Part shown: positions 20,144 through 29,300 of the stretch, piece after piece
How positions within the stretch are numbered: position 1 is the first letter of the stretch
Layout of the letters: every line of letters starts with the position of its first letter
Origin: Stutzerimonas urumqiensis
GTDB taxonomy: Bacteria > Pseudomonadota > Gammaproteobacteria > Pseudomonadales > Pseudomonadaceae
Length of the DNA stretch: 64,000 nt
Reading direction: 5' to 3'
Assembly: GCF_003640395.1 (NCBI RefSeq)
Contig: NZ_RBZQ01000002.1
Coordinates: 62,001 to 126,000, forward strand
Notes under the pieces: generated by a model
What the model saw: only the letters and a program-made list of their open reading frames with translations
Told to the model about the DNA's origin: nothing
The model's database searches: none
Program-made: the position numbers and the translations under genes

Positions 20144-21916
20144 TTAAGCGAAGGTGACCAAGCCAGTCTGGGCGTCGAAGGAAACGTCCTCTACATCAGT
20201 TACAGTACCAGCCAAGGTAATGACTGTTGTCTCTGGGGTAGCGGCGCTGCTGCCAAACACGCTTGTTTCAACATGAAGCTCGACAGCACCAGTTGTCGCG
20301 TTTTCAACGATGAACATTTCCAGCGCACTGTCATTGCCGCCCTGAATCCCGGCAGTGTTGGCATCACTGTCAGTGCCGAGCGTATAACCAGTACCGACGA
20401 AGAGCACGTCGCCAGCAGTGATGTCTACGGTCGAATCGGTACCGCCAACTACGAAGACTTCTTCATCAGCAGTGCCAGCTTCGGTTGCCGTATCAATCGG
20501 CTCCAGGATGTAACCCAGCTCAGTGATTGCAGTGCCAGCAGCGATGATATCGGCGTTGAGTTCAGCAAGATCAGCAGCCGGAGCAGCCGCCTCGTTGAAT
20601 TCTTCAACCGCCGCTTCAAGTGCTGCTTGCTGTGCTAGCGCTGCCTGCAGGGCCATAACCGGCTCCTCGGTAGTCGCATCAGTGTCAGCAGTGAAGACAT
20701 TGTTAGTCGCGTCATAGACATCACCGGTACCGATGTTATCGATCTTGGCACCAGTTGCGTCCAGGGCGGTGTTTGCCTCGGCAACTGCCTTATCGGCAGC
20801 CAGACGCGCCTGAACGTCGGCCAGCAAGGCGTTGGCGGCAGCTGCCTCGGCTGCAGAAGTGCTGCTAAGTGCAGCCCAGGCGCTGTTTACGACCAACTTA
20901 CCGTCGACGACGGTAAGAATCTGAGTACTACCGTCAGTAGCCGCACCAGTGGCGTCATCGATCGTGGTGATGTCAGTGCCATCATAAATGGCATTGAACT
21001 TAGCGAGTTCAGCCGTCTGCTCGAGATCAGCAGCAGTCTGGCTCTCCACCGCTTCTTCATAGGTCGCGAGCTGGCTGTTAAAGGTATTGACCAGAGCCGA
21101 CAGCCCTACCACCTGAGAGACTTCCTGCTGAGCTGCGCTAACCGCAGAAGTGGCAGCGGCCTGAGCAAGCTGGATCTTCTGAGCGACGATAGCCGGAGTA
21201 TCAGTCGACTGAACTTCCGCACCACCAAGCACGTTGATCTCATCATTCAGATTGGTAGTAGCGGTGGTGAGGGCATCGCTAATCTGAGTTTGAGCGGCTG
21301 TAACATCTGCATCAGTACCGGTAGCCGCGTCGCCCAGGTAGGCCTCGGCAAAGGCTTGCAGCGCGTCGTTGGCACCATCCAGCGTACCCAGGGCAGAAGC
21401 CAGCTCGGCATTGCTGACGCCGGTAACATCGGCTACTACCGTCAATGCATTCGCAACGCTTGCAGTCGTACCGTCAACGGTATCCAGAATGTTGCCGCTT
21501 TCGACCTTGCTGGCCTCAACGTACGCATCGCCCTTGGCGGAAGTGTAGAAGTTGGCAACGGTGACCTTGTTGGAGACGATCAGAGCATCGTTGGTGCTCA
21601 GGCCGCTCAGGATGCCTTCGATCAGCTGATCTTCGGTGATCACACCGGTTTCGATGGCGTTGGTCCAGAACTCCAGACCACCTTCGTCAGCAACGCGACC
21701 CAGCACGTTTTCATAAACGGCGGCGACCATTTGCTGGGTGGTCATGTTTTCGTACTGGGCCGTGTACTCTTCGCTCTGAACGAAGGAGGCGTGCACGTTA
21801 TCCAGGCTCAGGCCGCCGTTGTTGATGGCGTCGAGCCAGAAGGTCAGACCTTCCTGGTCGGCGGCACGGCCGAAGTAACCGATGTACAGCTGTTGCAGAT
21901 CAGATGCAGTTGCCAT
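20144..21916 (-). CDS. Ala/Thr-rich surface protein with N-terminal DUF4214, S-layer-like
   Basis: A 590-residue acidic protein with no cysteine and no signal peptide. DUF4214 units are at the N-terminus here (LYIGYFGRAADQEGLTFW near 10; VYENVLGRVADEGGLEFW near 67). A long Ala-rich helical middle follows (about 130-480). The C-terminal beta region contains FVVGGTDSTVDITAGDVLFVG and ends in the hydrophobic GLVTFA. The ATG at 21916 has GGAG ten bases upstream. Its own strong terminator, a structured leader and a composition unlike its neighbours suggest high, monocistronic expression. Best guess: abundant type I-exported surface or matrix protein. S-layer function is inference. Confidence 0.82.
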   Translation of the reverse strand: MATASDLQQLYIGYFGRAADQEGLTFWLDAINNGGLSLDNVHASFVQSEEYTAQYENMTTQQMVAAVYENVLGRVADEGGLEFWTNAIETGVITEDQLIEGILSGLSTNDALIVSNKVTVANFYTSAKGDAYVEASKVESGNILDTVDGTTASVANALTVVADVTGVSNAELASALGTLDGANDALQAFAEAYLGDAATGTDADVTAAQTQISDALTTATTNLNDEINVLGGAEVQSTDTPAIVAQKIQLAQAAATSAVSAAQQEVSQVVGLSALVNTFNSQLATYEEAVESQTAADLEQTAELAKFNAIYDGTDITTIDDATGAATDGSTQILTVVDGKLVVNSAWAALSSTSAAEAAAANALLADVQARLAADKAVAEANTALDATGAKIDNIGTGDVYDATNNVFTADTDATTEEPVMALQAALAQQAALEAAVEEFNEAAAPAADLAELNADIIAAGTAITELGYILEPIDTATEAGTADEEVFVVGGTDSTVDITAGDVLFVGTGYTLGTDSDANTAGIQGGNDSALEMFIVENATTGAVELHVETSVFGSSAATPETTVITLAGTVTDVEDVSFDAQTGLVTFA

Positions 21917-21991
21917 TTATAGCTTTCTCCAGAAATTAGTCGAATCGACAAGCAGACCTGGATGAATCAGGCCCGTCGGCCCAGCCTGCCT

Positions 21992-22014
21992 GCCATGCCC
22001 CATCGGGGCATGGC
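21992..22014 (-). promoter_or_regulatory. Leader hairpin upstream of the S-layer-like gene
   Basis: GCCATGCCCC (21992-22001) and GGGGCATGGC (22005-22014) form a perfect 10-bp stem with a 3-base loop. It starts 76 bases upstream of the ATG of the 590-residue protein and would probably lie in its 5' untranslated leader, where such stems can stabilise mRNA. It is not followed by a T-run on the minus strand. Confidence 0.45.
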
Positions 22015-22062
22015 CCCCCATGATGGGAACGCTCCATGCCATAGTAGATGCAACTCGCTTAC

Positions 22063-22129
22063 TTTTCCCAATAAGCGACTACACATAACGGAATAAAGCG
22101 CGGCCATCCTACACATTTTCCCGATAAGC
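22063..22129. repeat. Two near-identical 14-bp direct repeats upstream of the S-layer-like gene
   Basis: TTTTCCCAATAAGC (22063-22076) and TTTTCCCGATAAGC (22116-22129) differ at one base and start 53 bases apart, about five helical turns. They lie 147-213 bases upstream of the ATG of the 590-residue protein, on the same DNA face. This suggests binding sites for a regulator. I saw no third copy in the window. Confidence 0.55.
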
Positions 22130-22189
22130 CAACAAGGCCGAAATGGACTTAAGCCAACCGTTTGGCGCGCTCCCCGCTAAAAACTTGAC

Positions 22190-24283
22190 TCAATCGTCGC
22201 CGGTGAGTTCAGGCTCGCTGGTCGCCGCAGGCGGACGGTCACTGATGAAGCGCTCAAAATGAGGCAGCAGCAGCCGATTGGCAAAGCCACTCAGGTGGTC
22301 GCCGTCGAAAAACAGCGGGGCTTCACCCCGCCAGGCAGAGCAAGCCTCAGCATCTGTACACAGGAGCGGAAAAGGGTCCCAGACCGCCGCGCCAGGCACC
22401 CTGTCGGCCACGGCATACAGGGCTTCGAGTATCGGAGCGCGGTAGCTTTCCAGCTCGGCTCGCGAAACCCGGAACCCTGGTTCGCATACCGGATTGCCTC
22501 GGTTGAAGCTGTCTGCGCAGCGGAAAGGCGGGGATCTGAAGACGGGCTTCGGCCCTTCCAGAATGATGCGTACACCTCGCTCGGCCAATGGCATCAGGTC
22601 ATCGACTGCCGCTTGTTGCGCCCTTTGACGTCCCGCACGGGCCTCTTCGCTGAACACCTGGTAGCGAATCTCATCGAGCGGGTAGACGCCCCATTGGTCG
22701 GAAAGTCTCGGCATCCGCATCGAGGCAAGGAAAAGGATGTCGCCTGACTTGGCGCGTGAGCCAATGTCCGCCAGCGCCGCCTCCGCGTGGCTCCGACAAA
22801 CGGGATGATCGATGTCACGCCAGGCTTGCAGACTGACGAACGGGCAGCCGCCATTGTTGTAGGCCACTATGCGCATTGAATGACGAATGGCGAACTGCTT
22901 GAACATCGCTTCATAGGCCAGCGCATGGGAGTCACCGATGACGTATAGCGTCCGAGCCTGCAAGGGCATCTGCCGCTCACAGCCACGCGGCTCATAAATA
23001 GATAGCAGCCCGCCGTCGCTGGCCTGATGCCGAGGCGATGCGTCGCAGCCCGGGTACGCAGGATCGGCGTTGACGCCATGTGGGTACCACATAGCGGGAT
23101 TACGGCCTGGCGAGGTGAGCGATAGCATCCCCTCGGCCTTCACGATGCGCTGATCGAGCCATGCCGCCCCACCGACGAGCAGCAGGCCGCCCAGCAAAAC
23201 GGCCACCTGCGGTGTGCGCTTGAGGAGCCGCGCCTTACGAACCGGGTTTTCGATCAGGCGGTACGAGGCGACCGCCAGCAGGGACGCCAGCACGACCGCG
23301 CTCGTCCTCAGCAGCGGCGTATCGAGCCCAAGTGTCCATCGAAACATGACGAACACGGGCCAGTGCCAGAGATAGAGCGAGTAGGAGATTTTTCCTACCG
23401 CGACCAGCGCTCTGTTACCCAGCAACCGATGTAGTGCACGAAGGTCTTCACGCTGATGCAGGCTGAAGATCAAACCGAGCGTGCCGGCCACCGTCACCAG
23501 TGCACCCGGCATTGGGAATCCGCGCGCAGTCGTAACGAAAAACGAGGCCAGCAGGGCAAGCAGCGATATCCAACCCAGCGCCGCACGCGCCCAGCCTGAC
23601 CCCCGGCCTGAGGGCGTCGGAACGAGCGTTATGAATTGATAAAGCAGGACGCCCGAGGCCAGTTCCCAGAAGCGGCTCGGGCTAAGAAAGAAGGCCTGCA
23701 AGGGGCTCGAGTGGCTCTGCCAGCCGGCATATATGGCCGAAGCCAGCAACCCACCGGTAAACAGTGCAACCGACACCCAACGTCCCCGCCCGCCTCCGAG
23801 CCAAGCGAGAAATAGCAATGGGAACACCAGATAAAACTGTTCCTCGACGGCCAATGACCACGTGTGGGTGAACGGATTGAACTCGGCCGCCGGCGCAAAA
23901 TAGTCGCGCCCGGTTTCGGCCAGAATGAAATTGCTGAGCCCAAAAAAGGCGTAGAGACCCGTCTTCTCATTAACGGAGCTAAGCCATGAGCCCGGTATGA
24001 AGAGCGCTGCCGCCAGGCTCGTCAGGAGCAAACAGACAATCAGGGCCGGGAATATCCGCCTGATGCGCCGCGCATAGAAACCAACCAGCAGCGGCAACAG
24101 TGCGCGCTCACGGTAATGAGCGACACTGGCGCTGACCACGAAGCCGGAGATGACGAAGAAAACGTCCACCCCGACGAATCCTGCCGGCAACCAACTCGAA
24201 TCAAGGTGATAGAGGATGACCGACAGGACTGCGAGCGCACGCATCCCGTCGATATAAGGGAAATACCTGTCGGCGTGAGACAT
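22190..24283 (-). CDS. O-acyltransferase, AT3 membrane domain plus SGNH domain (copy 2)
   Basis: OafA-like enzyme of 697 residues that probably O-acetylates the O antigen. Residues 1-350 form about ten membrane helices starting RYFPYIDGMRALAVLSVILYH, with family motifs VDVFFVISGFVVS and SYSLYLWHWPVF. The C-terminal periplasmic SGNH domain has block I VIGDSHALAYE and the final DGDHLSG (DxxH). The ATG at 24283 is chosen over an upstream start because MSHADRYFPYIDG aligns with the next gene. It is the last gene of the minus-strand run and is clearly paralogous to the gene at 24294. Confidence 0.87.
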   Translation of the reverse strand: MSHADRYFPYIDGMRALAVLSVILYHLDSSWLPAGFVGVDVFFVISGFVVSASVAHYRERALLPLLVGFYARRIRRIFPALIVCLLLTSLAAALFIPGSWLSSVNEKTGLYAFFGLSNFILAETGRDYFAPAAEFNPFTHTWSLAVEEQFYLVFPLLFLAWLGGGRGRWVSVALFTGGLLASAIYAGWQSHSSPLQAFFLSPSRFWELASGVLLYQFITLVPTPSGRGSGWARAALGWISLLALLASFFVTTARGFPMPGALVTVAGTLGLIFSLHQREDLRALHRLLGNRALVAVGKISYSLYLWHWPVFVMFRWTLGLDTPLLRTSAVVLASLLAVASYRLIENPVRKARLLKRTPQVAVLLGGLLLVGGAAWLDQRIVKAEGMLSLTSPGRNPAMWYPHGVNADPAYPGCDASPRHQASDGGLLSIYEPRGCERQMPLQARTLYVIGDSHALAYEAMFKQFAIRHSMRIVAYNNGGCPFVSLQAWRDIDHPVCRSHAEAALADIGSRAKSGDILFLASMRMPRLSDQWGVYPLDEIRYQVFSEEARAGRQRAQQAAVDDLMPLAERGVRIILEGPKPVFRSPPFRCADSFNRGNPVCEPGFRVSRAELESYRAPILEALYAVADRVPGAAVWDPFPLLCTDAEACSAWRGEAPLFFDGDHLSGFANRLLLPHFERFISDRPPAATSEPELTGDD

Positions 24284-24293
24284 GCCCTGATCC

Positions 24294-26372
24294 CTATGGA
24301 TTGCGTGCCTGGCGCTCATCGGCCGCCATGAACCGACTGAAGGAATCGACCAGTTGCCGGTTGCCGTGGCCGCTCAGGTGGTCGCCATCCAGGAAAAGCG
24401 GCTTTCCTCCGTCCCAGGCAGAACAGGTTTCGTTTGGACAAAGCACCGGAAAGGGATCCCAGGTCGCCACACCCGGCAGCCGTCGCTGGACCTCGTCGAA
24501 CGCTGCGAGCACAGGCGCGCGAAGCGCTTGCAGCTCGGCTTTAGGCATCTGGAAGCCGCCTTCGCAAACGGGATTCATGCGGTTGAACCAGTCAGCGCAT
24601 CGAAATGGCGGCGACTTGAATATTGGCTTCGGCGCTTCGAACACAACCCGCACGCCCTGATCGGTAAATCGACTCAACACCGTAACCGTATCTGCCACGA
24701 TGCGCTGCCGCCCGGCATCCGCTTCGGGGCCGAACATATGGGCATAGGCTTGCTCGGGATCGATGGCGGCCCATTGGCTGCTCAGGCGCGGCAAACGCAG
24801 CGACGGCAGGAACAGGACGTCGCCGGGCTGGAGGGTTTCGATTTCGCCCAACACTCTGTCCACGAAGCGTCGGCACTCGGCGTTGTCGTTCCAGGGTTGC
24901 AGGCTGATGAAGGCACAACCACTTTTCACATATGCCTTGATACGTACCGCATGCTCAATCGCATAGGCCTCGAACATCGCCTCATAGGCCATTGCATGCG
25001 AATCGCCAATTACGTAGAGGGTCGAGTCGCTCAGAGTCTTCGGCTCGGTGCAATGCTTCGGGACATAAAGCATGAGTACGCCACCTTCGACGGGGTGGTA
25101 TTCCGGGTCGGCAACACACCCGGTGCTCGCCCCCTCGGCGCTCACCTGATTTGGATACCAGTCAGCAGGTGATTGGCTCACGCTCGTCAGCGAGATAGCG
25201 GGTTGGAGCCGATCGATCGCGCGCGCCGACCACCATGCTCCGCTGACGATCAATAGGCCACAGAACACGATGGCAGCCTGCGGCGCCTGCCGGAGGTGCC
25301 GTGATTCGCGTACAGGATTTTCTACGAGGCGATAGGAAAGAACCGCCAGCAGGAAAGCCAGCGCCACGGCGAGCAGGCGCAGCCCCGGCGTATCCAGCCC
25401 GAGCGTCCAGCGGAACAGCACGAATACCGGCCAGTGCCAGAGGTAGAGCGAGTAGGAGATCTTGCCGATCGCTACCAGCGGCCGGCTGCCGATCAGGCCG
25501 TGCAGGTGACGGTGCTCCGGGCAATCGTGCAGGCTGTAGATCAGGCCGAGCGTGCCAAGGACAGCGGGCAACGCCCAGGGGAACGGAAAGCCCTGCGACG
25601 AGGACACCGCGAAGGCGACTGCCAGCAATGCCAGCGAGGCCAGGCCGATCAGTGCGCCGAATGTCCCGTTGCTGCCCGGACGACGGGGCGACAGCGCGAC
25701 GACCTGGTAGAGCAGCACACCGGCCGCCAACTCCCAGAAGCGACTCGGCGTCAGGAAGTACGCCTGCGTGGGGCCGGCCTGGCTCTGCCACGCCGCGTAG
25801 CCCAGCGACGCCACCAGCCCGGCGACGAACAAGCCAACCGACAGCCATTTGCCGCGACGCCCGGCCAGCCAGGCGATGAACAGGAAGGGGAAGACCAGGT
25901 AGAACTGTTCTTCGACCGCCAGCGACCAGGTATGGGTGTAAGGGTTGAACTCGGTAGTCGGCGCGAAGTAGTCCCGCCCGGTCTGCGCGAGGATGAAATT
26001 GCTCAGACCGAAGAAGGCGTACAGGCCGGTCTGCTGGTTGACTTCACTGAGCCAGATAGCCGGTACGAAGAGCGCTGACAGGTAAGCGGTCGCCAGCAGG
26101 CAGACGATCAGGGCGGGGAAGATCCGCTTGATGCGCCGCGCATAAAAAAAGCCGAGCAACGGCAGCAGGCCACCGCCCTTGAAGTTGGCGACGCTGGCGC
26201 TGACCACGAAGCCGGAGATGACGAAGAATACGTCGACCCCGACGAAGCCCCCCGGCAACCACGGCGCATGCAGGTGGAAGATCAGCACCGAGAGCACGGC
26301 GAAGGCGCGCAGCCCGTCGATGTAGGGGTAATAGCGGTTGCCCACATGGGGCGTATGGGTGGTCGAGGTCAT
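24294..26372 (-). CDS. O-acyltransferase, AT3 membrane domain plus SGNH domain (copy 1)
   Basis: A 692-residue paralogue of the preceding entry with the same layout: RYYPYIDGLRAFAVLSVLIFH, VDVFFVISGFVVS, SYSLYLWHWPVF, SGNH block I VIGDSHAMAYE and C-terminal DGDHLSGHG. Its start overlaps the stop of the large glycosyltransferase fusion as ATGA, so expression is coupled to O-chain synthesis. Only 10 bases separate it from the second copy. The two probably modify different positions or act on different sugars; which acyl group is used cannot be told. Confidence 0.87.
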   Translation of the reverse strand: MTSTTHTPHVGNRYYPYIDGLRAFAVLSVLIFHLHAPWLPGGFVGVDVFFVISGFVVSASVANFKGGGLLPLLGFFYARRIKRIFPALIVCLLATAYLSALFVPAIWLSEVNQQTGLYAFFGLSNFILAQTGRDYFAPTTEFNPYTHTWSLAVEEQFYLVFPFLFIAWLAGRRGKWLSVGLFVAGLVASLGYAAWQSQAGPTQAYFLTPSRFWELAAGVLLYQVVALSPRRPGSNGTFGALIGLASLALLAVAFAVSSSQGFPFPWALPAVLGTLGLIYSLHDCPEHRHLHGLIGSRPLVAIGKISYSLYLWHWPVFVLFRWTLGLDTPGLRLLAVALAFLLAVLSYRLVENPVRESRHLRQAPQAAIVFCGLLIVSGAWWSARAIDRLQPAISLTSVSQSPADWYPNQVSAEGASTGCVADPEYHPVEGGVLMLYVPKHCTEPKTLSDSTLYVIGDSHAMAYEAMFEAYAIEHAVRIKAYVKSGCAFISLQPWNDNAECRRFVDRVLGEIETLQPGDVLFLPSLRLPRLSSQWAAIDPEQAYAHMFGPEADAGRQRIVADTVTVLSRFTDQGVRVVFEAPKPIFKSPPFRCADWFNRMNPVCEGGFQMPKAELQALRAPVLAAFDEVQRRLPGVATWDPFPVLCPNETCSAWDGGKPLFLDGDHLSGHGNRQLVDSFSRFMAADERQARNP

Positions 26373-29300
26373 GTCAGGCCAGGCGTGTGTCGGTCAATCG
26401 AGCCGCAGTCGTCAGTCAGCAAGCGCGCGAGGTGGGCGGCGCTCTGCCGCCAGGTCAGCCAGGGCATTCCGGCGGAGCCCGGCTGGAACCCGTCGCGAAC
26501 CCAGGCCTCGATGGCATCGGCCAGTGCGGTCGGCTCGGCCGCCTGGAAGAAGCGCGCATGCTCGCCGGCCACTTCGCGGAATACCGGGATGTCGCGCGCG
26601 AGAATGGGCAGGCCCTTCTGCGCCGCTTCGATCAGCGGCAGCCCGAAGCCTTCGTCCTCGGACGCGGCGAGCAGGCCGTCGGCGCTGGCATAGACGCGCT
26701 CGAGGTATTCATCGCTCACGCCGTCGAGCCAGAACAACCGCCGATCCCGCTCGGGATGCTGGCGCAAGCTGGCGACCAGCGACGGGATGCTGCGACGCTC
26801 GTCTTCCGGCAGGTTCAACCAGCCCTCGCGGCCGACGATCACCAGGTTGACCTCGACGCCCCGTGCCCACAGCTCGGCGAACGCCGCCAGCGCCTGAGCA
26901 TGGCATTTGCGCGGCTCCAGCGTGCCGACCATCAGGATGCTCGGGCGCGCGGCCAACTGCTCGAGCACCTGCCCGGCGGATTCGGGCAGACCGGTCGTGG
27001 GCGCGGAGTTGGCAAGGTCGGCGCCGTGGTGGGACACGCCGATGGCGAAGTCATCGAGCCGCCAGCGCGCCTGCAGGCGAATCCAGTATTGCAACTCGTC
27101 GGCGACCGTTCGGGTCACGCAGACGGCGCCGTCGAGCTGCACCACGTTGCGCAGCCACTCACCGAAGTGCGCCTGCGCTCGCGCCGGGAACAGCTCCGGG
27201 CGGGTGACTGGCAAGAGGTCGTGAACCAGCATGCGGCAGCTGACGCCCCGCGCGCGAAGCGCGCCGAACAGCCCGGCCCGGCTGGCCTGGATGAAGGCAT
27301 CGCCGGAAATATCCAGCGCGATGAGGCGATCTCCGGCGCGGTAGTCCGCCTCGTAATCGGCAAGGTGCGCCGGCGCGTTGAGCAACGAAGCGGTGTAGGC
27401 ACAGGCGTAGCGGTAATGCCAGCGCCCGCCCTGGTCGGTCAGGTAAACCGGTTCGACCCGATAGCCGTGGGGCGGCGTCTCCAGCAGGGCGAGCGTCAGT
27501 GCGCGGGCGACGCGCTCGATGCCAGTGTGGTGATCCAGACGGCAGGTGGCCGTGATGTCGAGCAGCAATTGCGGCTGGCGCACCGGCGCCGGCAAGGTCG
27601 GCTCGAGGCGCTCGGCCAGCGCCTGGATAGCGCGCGCGCTCGGCTCCTGGCGGCCGAGTGATCCGAGCGCCTCGCGCAGGCGGCGGTCTTCGTCGCGCTG
27701 GCGTTGACCGAACCGGGCAAGCGCCTCCCGGTACAGCCCGGCACAGCGCTCCGGGGCATAGTGCGTTTCGATCAGGGCACGGCCGCGACGGCCGAGCGCG
27801 GTACGTGCCGCTTCGTCCTGCCAGAGATGCTCCAGCGCGGCGACCAGCTGGGCGTCGTCGAAGTCATCCGGCAGCCGGTACACGCCTTCTTCGGGCAGGT
27901 CGGCCATGCTGCCGTTCGCGTTCACGATGGTCGCGAGCCCGTGGTTCATGCAGTCGAGTACCGTGCCGGAGGTTTCGCCACGCGACAGGGTGCGAAGCTG
28001 CACCCCGAGGTCCGCGGCCGCGAGGTAGCCGCGGAAGGTATCGACGTCGGCCCAGCCGGTGATGCGGATGCGTTCGGACAGGCCGCTGTCGGCGATCGCC
28101 CGCCGAAGAGTTCGGCCGTAGTCGTCATCGCCCAGCTCGCCGACGAACACCAGCAGGCTATCCGGCTGGGCAGCCAGCCGCGAGGCCAGCCAGGCGCGCA
28201 GCAGGCGGTCGTTGAGTTTGGTGAGGCCGAGCAGGCCGAAGCTGCACACCACGAAGGCCTGCGCCGGCACGCCCAGCCGCGCCCGCGCAGCGGCCTTCGG
28301 CTCGACCGCGGCAGGCTGGCGCAGGTGGGGAATCAGCGCCCAGTCCGCACCGGCATCGGGGCCGTACCACTCATGCGCCAGGCGCAACGACACCGCCGAG
28401 TGCACGATCACGCCGCGCGCGCTTTCGAGCAGCGTACGGTTGAAGGGGTAGGCCAGTGCGGCGCGCCCTTCGTCTTCGGCCAGGGCCATGTCGGCCAGCG
28501 CACGATGGCCCTGGCCGTAATGCAGCTCGCGCCACTTGATGCCAGCCAGACGCGGGTCTTCGTCCAGCTTCCAGATCAGGCCGCTGAGGAAGAAGTCATG
28601 CAGCACGACCACGCCCGGCACCTCGGCGAGCAGTTCGTGCATCCAGGCATGAAAGGGCGCGTTGCCGATGTGATAGAGGACGACCTGGTAGTCATCGGCA
28701 TGGTCGCGCAGCCAGCGCGCATCGCGCGATGTGCAGTGCTCGACGATCCAGGGGTCGTCGATCGAAGGCTGGTCTGTGATGACATCGATGAGGTAGTGCG
28801 CCGAGAGCGCCGGCAGCAACTCGGCGCTGTAGTCGGCGATGCCGGTACGCGCCGGCGGGAGGGGTGAAACGTAGGCCAGCCGCGGCAACTGGCCTGTCTC
28901 TTGCGACGCCGCGGGTGCGCGCATGCCCAGCGCTTGCAGTCGGCGGGCCAGCCGTTCGACGCGGCCAAAGGTGTCCTGCGCCTGGTTGCTCGCCGCGTTG
29001 ACGCGCCGAAACACGCCAAGGTAGTGCTGCAGCCTTGCCTGTAGTGCGGGCGATCTGCCCAGCATGCCAACCAGTCGTGCCTCCAGCTTCGAGTCGCGTG
29101 ACAGCCGCGACCTCAGCCACAGGATCGGACGTGCGAGGGCCAGGGCGACCCGATGCTTGAGCGAGGCCCGATCAAGCCCTCCGCGCCGCAGATGGCCTGC
29201 AACCGATCGAATGCGGCGATAGAAGCGGATCAGCAAGACCTTCTCGAGGAATGACAGGCGGGCTTCAAGCTGCTGGAGTGCCTGGCCTTGGGCGGCGAGT

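Noticed and set aside
22090-22140. Possible -35/-10 pairs for the S-layer-like gene
   Set aside because: Several AT-rich hexamers fit poorly or with 18-19 base spacing; none stands out enough to name.
22153-22166. GCCAA/TTGGC mini-hairpin after the last acyltransferase
   Set aside because: Only a 5-bp stem and no T-run, too weak to call a terminator.
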